From contig OZ221973.1 of NCBI GenBank assembly GCA_965119745.1, positions 2,046,001 to 2,110,000 on the forward strand: DNA of 64,000 nt. Reading direction: 5' to 3'. Each line of letters begins with the position of its first letter. Positions within the stretch are counted from its first letter, which is position 1. Both the position numbers and the translations under genes were made by a program. Positions 60,781-64,000 of this stretch are shown here, in pieces. The notes beneath the pieces were generated by a model. That model was not told the DNA's origin. It did no database searches and worked only from the letters and a program-made list of their open reading frames with translations. The DNA comes from CAJFUR01 sp904420575. Its GTDB lineage: Bacteria > Actinomycetota > Coriobacteriia > Coriobacteriales > Eggerthellaceae.

Positions 60781-61632
60781 TTACGCTACGGGGTAGCTTC
60801 CGAGCACTTTCACTTCGCGCAGCTTCAGGCGCAGGCAGTTCAGGGCCGTCTGGACCGCGACGTCGTTCGTGGAGCCTTCCAGGTCGACGAAGAACATGTA
60901 CTCTCCCAGGGCCTGCTTCGTGGGGCGCGACTGTATCTTGGTCAGGTTGATGCCGGCATAGGCGAATTCCGAGAGGATCATCAGCAGCGCGCCGGCCTTG
61001 TCCGCCTGCAAAAACAGCGCGAGCGAGGTCTTGTGGCGCGTGCCTTCGAAGACGGGCGGATGCCCGGGGCGGGCGATGAGCACGAACGACGTCTGGTTGC
61101 CGAAGTGGTCCTCGATGTCGGCCTCTGCCACGCGCGCGCCGTGCAGTTCGGCGGCGAAGGCGTTGGCGATGCCGGCGACATGCGGGTCTTCGGCGGCCAG
61201 GCGCGCGCTTTCGGCGGTGGACGAGGTGGTGATGGTCGCCCGTCCGCCCATCCGCTCGTTCAGGAAGCGGCGGCACTGCGCGAGGCCCTGGGCGTGCGAC
61301 GCCACCCGCTCGACGTCGTTCAGGTCGGCTTCGGGATGCAGCACCAGGCAGTGGTGGATGTCGAGCACCTCTTCGCCCAGGATGGTGGCGGAGCTCTTGA
61401 ACGCGAAGTTGTCCAGCGTGGCGGTCACGGGTCCTTCGAGCGAGTTTTCGGTGGGCACCACGCCGAAAGCGCACCTGCCGCGGTCCACGCAGTCGAACAC
61501 CTCGTCGAACGACGTGCATTCCAAAAGGCGCGGCTCGTCGCTGCCGAGGCGTTTCGCGAACGCGCGGGCGGCCTCGTCGGAGTACGTGCCGGCGGGTCCC
61601 AGGTAGGCTATGGTCGGGTTGGCGTTGTCCAT
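60781..61632 (-). CDS. pheA: Prephenate dehydratase with ACT domain
   Basis: The 283-residue enzyme converts prephenate to phenylpyruvate in phenylalanine synthesis. The catalytic domain (about 5-185) opens with IAYLGPAGTYSDEAA and contains VVPTENSLEGPV and STAESARLAA. At the usual T-R-F site it reads NQTSFVLI, so Ser replaces Arg. The ACT domain (about 200-280) should bind phenylalanine, but its E-S-R-P motif reads IQSRP. ATG 61632 follows a CAGGGAC purine stretch; in-frame upstream ATG codons give longer, unsupported products. It stands alone, convergent with mntP. Confidence 0.9.
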   Translation of the reverse strand: MDNANPTIAYLGPAGTYSDEAARAFAKRLGSDEPRLLECTSFDEVFDCVDRGRCAFGVVPTENSLEGPVTATLDNFAFKSSATILGEEVLDIHHCLVLHPEADLNDVERVASHAQGLAQCRRFLNERMGGRATITTSSTAESARLAAEDPHVAGIANAFAAELHGARVAEADIEDHFGNQTSFVLIARPGHPPVFEGTRHKTSLALFLQADKAGALLMILSEFAYAGINLTKIQSRPTKQALGEYMFFVDLEGSTNDVAVQTALNCLRLKLREVKVLGSYPVA

Positions 61633-61878
61633 GTCCCTGCTTCTCCGTTCTGCTTGCATATAAGAGGACATGATACTGTAATCGCTGCCGCCCGCCTGTG
61701 CGATCCCGTCAAAAACTACAACCGATGGGGTTGCTTTCCGTGCGGGCCCCATCATGTCGCTGCCAGGGAGAGCGACGGGTCTGCCGTGCGGCGCGCGAGG
61801 GAAGGGGGCGGCCCGGCGCCCTCGTGGCGTATGCGCAGAGGCCTTGGCGCTGCCACGAAGGGAAGGAACAGAGGTGTT

Positions 61879-61934
61879 GTTACGCTGCAAATAATCCGTA
61901 ACATTTTGGAACCACTTGCGGCCGAAACGTTACG
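61879..61934 (+). promoter_or_regulatory. GTTACG motif cluster upstream of the exported hydrogenase
   Basis: GTTACG (61879-61884) and its complement CGTAAC (61897-61902) form a 24-bp dyad. A third GTTACG sits at 61929-61934. The cluster is 91-146 bases before the hydrogenase small-subunit gene, in an otherwise gene-free gap (61633-62024). It could be an operator; the binding protein is unknown. Confidence 0.45.
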
Positions 61935-62024
61935 TTCGCGCTGACGAGCAAGCAATAACCAGCCGCTTCATGGAAAATACCCTCAGAAGCAACAGCAGAC
62001 GAGAGCACCTGAGGAGGTGTGCAC

Positions 62025-63263
62025 ATGGAAACAGAGGCCACTGTTTCAGAGTTTCAGGAATTGCTGTCATCCCGTGGAGTGACGCGGCGCAGCTTCATGA
62101 AGCTTTGTGGCGCCATCGCAGTCGCGGCAGGCTTGTCAGAGCTTGCGGCACCGCGCGTGGCGCAGGCCCTCGAAGGATCCGTGATCGGCGCGACGAAGGG
62201 TAACCTGTACCCCGTCATCTGGATCGAAGGCGCTTCGTGCACGGGCTGCACGGAGTCGTTCGCCCAAGTGGAGTCGCCGGATCCTGCAAGCGTCGTCCTG
62301 GAGTTGATCTCCCTCAACTACTCGGAGACGCTGTCTGCGGCTGCCGGCCATTCAATGGAAGAGGCCAAGGCGCAGACCATCAAGGCGGGCAACTACATCT
62401 TGGTGTACGAGGGGGCCGTGCTGGAGAGGTGGGAAGGCCAGGCCTTGCGCGTGGCCGACAAGCCCGGCACGGAGCACCTGCTCGAAGCCGCCGCGAACGC
62501 CAATGCGGTCGTGGCCCTGGGTTCCTGCGCCGTGAACGGCGGCTGGATGGGCGCTCATCCCAACTCCGCAGGCGCTCTTGGCGTGCAGCAGTTCCTGGAG
62601 AAGAACGGCATCGACAAGCCGGTCGTGAACGTCCCTGGTTGCCCGGCCAACCCCGAGTGGCTGGTGTCGGTGCTCGTGGACGTCGTCATGATGGGCAAAC
62701 TGCCCGACCTCAACGCCGAGAACAAGCCGGCAGGCATCTTCAACCAGACCATCCATGACAACTGCGAGCGTCGCGGACACTTCGAGAACGGCGAGTTCGT
62801 CTACGAGTTCGGCTCGAAGGAAGAGGCTTTGGGCTACTGCCTGTACCCGCTGGGATGCCGCGGTCCTCAGACGAAGGCCAACTGCGGCGTCACGCTGTGG
62901 AACAACCGCCGCAGCTGGTGCGTGCAGGCCGGCACGCCTTGCATCGGATGCTGCGAGGCCAACCCCAACGACCCGGGCCACAACTGGGTCGAGGTCAACA
63001 CGCCGTTCTACAAGCGTCACCGCGACCTGCGCATCGGCGACTGGATGGTCCAGCCCGGCACGATCGCGCTCATCATCACTGGCGTCGTGGCCGGCGCCCT
63101 GGTGGTGCACGGCTTCGGCATGAAGATCACCGGCCGCATGGACGGCGGCGCGGACTTCGAGAAGGTGCGCGGCTGGGACGCCAAGCATCCTGACAAGTCC
63201 ATCGGCAAGTACGACGCCGAGACGAAGAACGACACCGACGATTCGGAAGGAGGTCAGGCCTAA
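62025..63263 (+). CDS. Exported [NiFe] hydrogenase small subunit (group 1)
   Basis: The 412-residue small subunit of a respiratory hydrogenase faces the outside of the membrane. A twin-arginine signal (VTRRSFMKLC, RR at 21-22) and a signal-peptide end at AQALEG direct export of the folded heterodimer. Cluster motifs include EGASCTGCTES near 70, GSCAVNGGW, VPGCPANPEW, and the C-terminal series CLYPLGCRGP, ANCGV and CIGCCEAN. A C-terminal hydrophobic helix (about 340-362, TIALIITGVVAGALVV) anchors it. ATG 62025 is preferred over GTG 62019 because AGGAGGT lies six bases before it. It heads an operon continued by the large subunit. A quinone-linked cytochrome subunit is expected beyond the window. 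Confidence 0.93.
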   Translation: METEATVSEFQELLSSRGVTRRSFMKLCGAIAVAAGLSELAAPRVAQALEGSVIGATKGNLYPVIWIEGASCTGCTESFAQVESPDPASVVLELISLNYSETLSAAAGHSMEEAKAQTIKAGNYILVYEGAVLERWEGQALRVADKPGTEHLLEAAANANAVVALGSCAVNGGWMGAHPNSAGALGVQQFLEKNGIDKPVVNVPGCPANPEWLVSVLVDVVMMGKLPDLNAENKPAGIFNQTIHDNCERRGHFENGEFVYEFGSKEEALGYCLYPLGCRGPQTKANCGVTLWNNRRSWCVQAGTPCIGCCEANPNDPGHNWVEVNTPFYKRHRDLRIGDWMVQPGTIALIITGVVAGALVVHGFGMKITGRMDGGADFEKVRGWDAKHPDKSIGKYDAETKNDTDDSEGGQA

Positions 63264-64000
63264 ATGACACGTTCAGTTATCGATCCGATCACCCGCATCG
63301 AAGGTCACCTCCGCGTCGAGATGGAAGTCACGAACGGCAAGGTGTCCGACGCCTGGGTGTCCGGCGGCTGTTTCCGCGGCATGGAACTGGTGGTCGAGGG
63401 CCGCACGCCCGAAGACGCTGCCCAGATCGTGCAGCGCATCTGCGGCGTGTGCCCGGTGTCGCATTCCCATGCGTCCACCATCGCCGCCGAGAAGGCCTAC
63501 GGCATCGAGATTTCCAACAACGCGCGCATCATCCGCAACCTCATCGAGGGCGCACAGTTCCTGCACAGCCATATCCTGTGGTTCTACAACCTGGCTGCGC
63601 TCGACTACGTGAACCCGCTCAACGCCCTCGACGCCGACGTGGCCGACGCCTATGCGCTCGCGCAGGAGGCCAACACGTCCATGAACAGCGACCTCGGCGC
63701 GCTCAAGGAGCGCCTGAAGAAGTTCGCCGACAACGGGCAGCTGTCCATCTTCTCGGGCAATTGGTTCGACGCAGAGGACGGCACCGGCTACAAGCTTCCG
63801 CCCGAGCTCGACCTCATCTGCACGGCCCACTACCTGGAGGCCCTGAAGATGCAGGCCAAGGCGTCCGAGGTGGCGGCCTTGCTGGGCGGCAAGATGCCCC
63901 ACGTCATGACCGTCATCCCCGGCGGCACGTCCTTCGTTCCCACCGAGCAGAAGCTCGACGACCTGAAGTACCTGGTCGACGAGATCTACGACTGGGTTGA
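63264..64000 (+). CDS. Exported [NiFe] hydrogenase large subunit (group 1), truncated by window end
   Basis: The frame starts at ATG 63264, immediately after the small-subunit TAA, with GGAAGGAGG upstream, and stays open to the window end (245 codons). The N-terminal motif RIEGHLRVE and RICGVCPVSHSHAS (C60, C63) are the NiFe ligand and flanking residues of group 1 enzymes. It has no signal of its own and would be exported with the small subunit. The C-terminal ligand motif and any cleaved peptide lie outside the window. Overlapping open frames on the other strands here are shadows. Confidence 0.93.
   Translation, partial: MTRSVIDPITRIEGHLRVEMEVTNGKVSDAWVSGGCFRGMELVVEGRTPEDAAQIVQRICGVCPVSHSHASTIAAEKAYGIEISNNARIIRNLIEGAQFLHSHILWFYNLAALDYVNPLNALDADVADAYALAQEANTSMNSDLGALKERLKKFADNGQLSIFSGNWFDAEDGTGYKLPPELDLICTAHYLEALKMQAKASEVAALLGGKMPHVMTVIPGGTSFVPTEQKLDDLKYLVDEIYDWV

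Overview
The window is high-GC, densely coded bacterial chromosome. It most resembles an Eggerthellaceae member (Coriobacteriia; Eggerthella/Gordonibacter-like). This rests on a membrane-embedded LuxR regulator divergent from a Tat-exported fumarate-reductase-type flavoprotein, two different [NiFe] hydrogenases, an FAD/DUF1667 glycerol-phosphate-type oxidoreductase, and an anaerobe-style mre/rSAM gene order. The genus is inference; no rRNA gene is present.

Layout. 0-2 kb: a single-pass membrane protein and a DUF454 protein, convergent. 2.2-5.4 kb: a kinase/aldolase operon (dhaL, dhaK, class II aldolase, VOC protein) from one candidate promoter. 5.5-7.1 kb: infC-rpmI-rplT behind a leader with an attenuator-like terminator. 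7.2-11.2 kb: a NifX-type protein divergent from a GlpA/GlpB-like fusion flavoprotein and its DUF1667 partner. 11.3-14.8 kb: LuxR/flavoprotein divergent pair. 14.9-18.1 kb: DEAD-box helicase and a diacylglycerol-glycosyltransferase-like gene. 18.2-19.0 kb: tRNA-Glu and a 700-bp gene-free, repeat-rich tract. 19.0-25.7 kb: addB-addA. 26.2-29.7 kb: GtrB-like glycosyltransferase, hybrid histidine kinase, GtrA. 30.2-34.4 kb: tRNA-Arg, rRNA methyltransferase, cyclophilin, TPR membrane protein, ndk.

34.7-38.7 kb: a complete hydBGDA group-3-type [NiFe] hydrogenase whose large subunit ends at the last metal-ligand motif. 38.9-48.6 kb: the cell-shape cluster mreB-mreC-mreD-mrdA-rodA, running on into a DUF697 protein and a radical SAM/DUF2344 pair. 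48.7-50.1 kb: a minus-strand membrane protein and tRNA-Asp. 50.2-51.0 kb: gene-free DNA with a 32-bp tandem repeat. 51.0-56.9 kb: MarR regulator with operator, a heterodimeric ABC exporter and a HAD phosphatase. 57.1-60.7 kb: a degenerate AAA+ protein, an Rrf2 Fe-S regulator, a clusterless HhH glycosylase and MntP. 60.8-61.6 kb: pheA on the minus strand. 62.0-64.0 kb: a Tat-exported group-1 [NiFe] hydrogenase, cut by the window end.

How it works together. Hydrogen and electron metabolism recur: a soluble NAD(P)-linked hydrogenase, a membrane hydrogenase, an exported reductase and a flavoprotein dehydrogenase. This fits an asaccharolytic anaerobe living by respiration of organic acceptors. Several short structured DNA elements recur in intergenic gaps, including a two-copy hairpin element (about 7.0 and 34.5 kb). 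They are the least explained part of the window. All assignments come from reading sequence by eye; no database search was possible.
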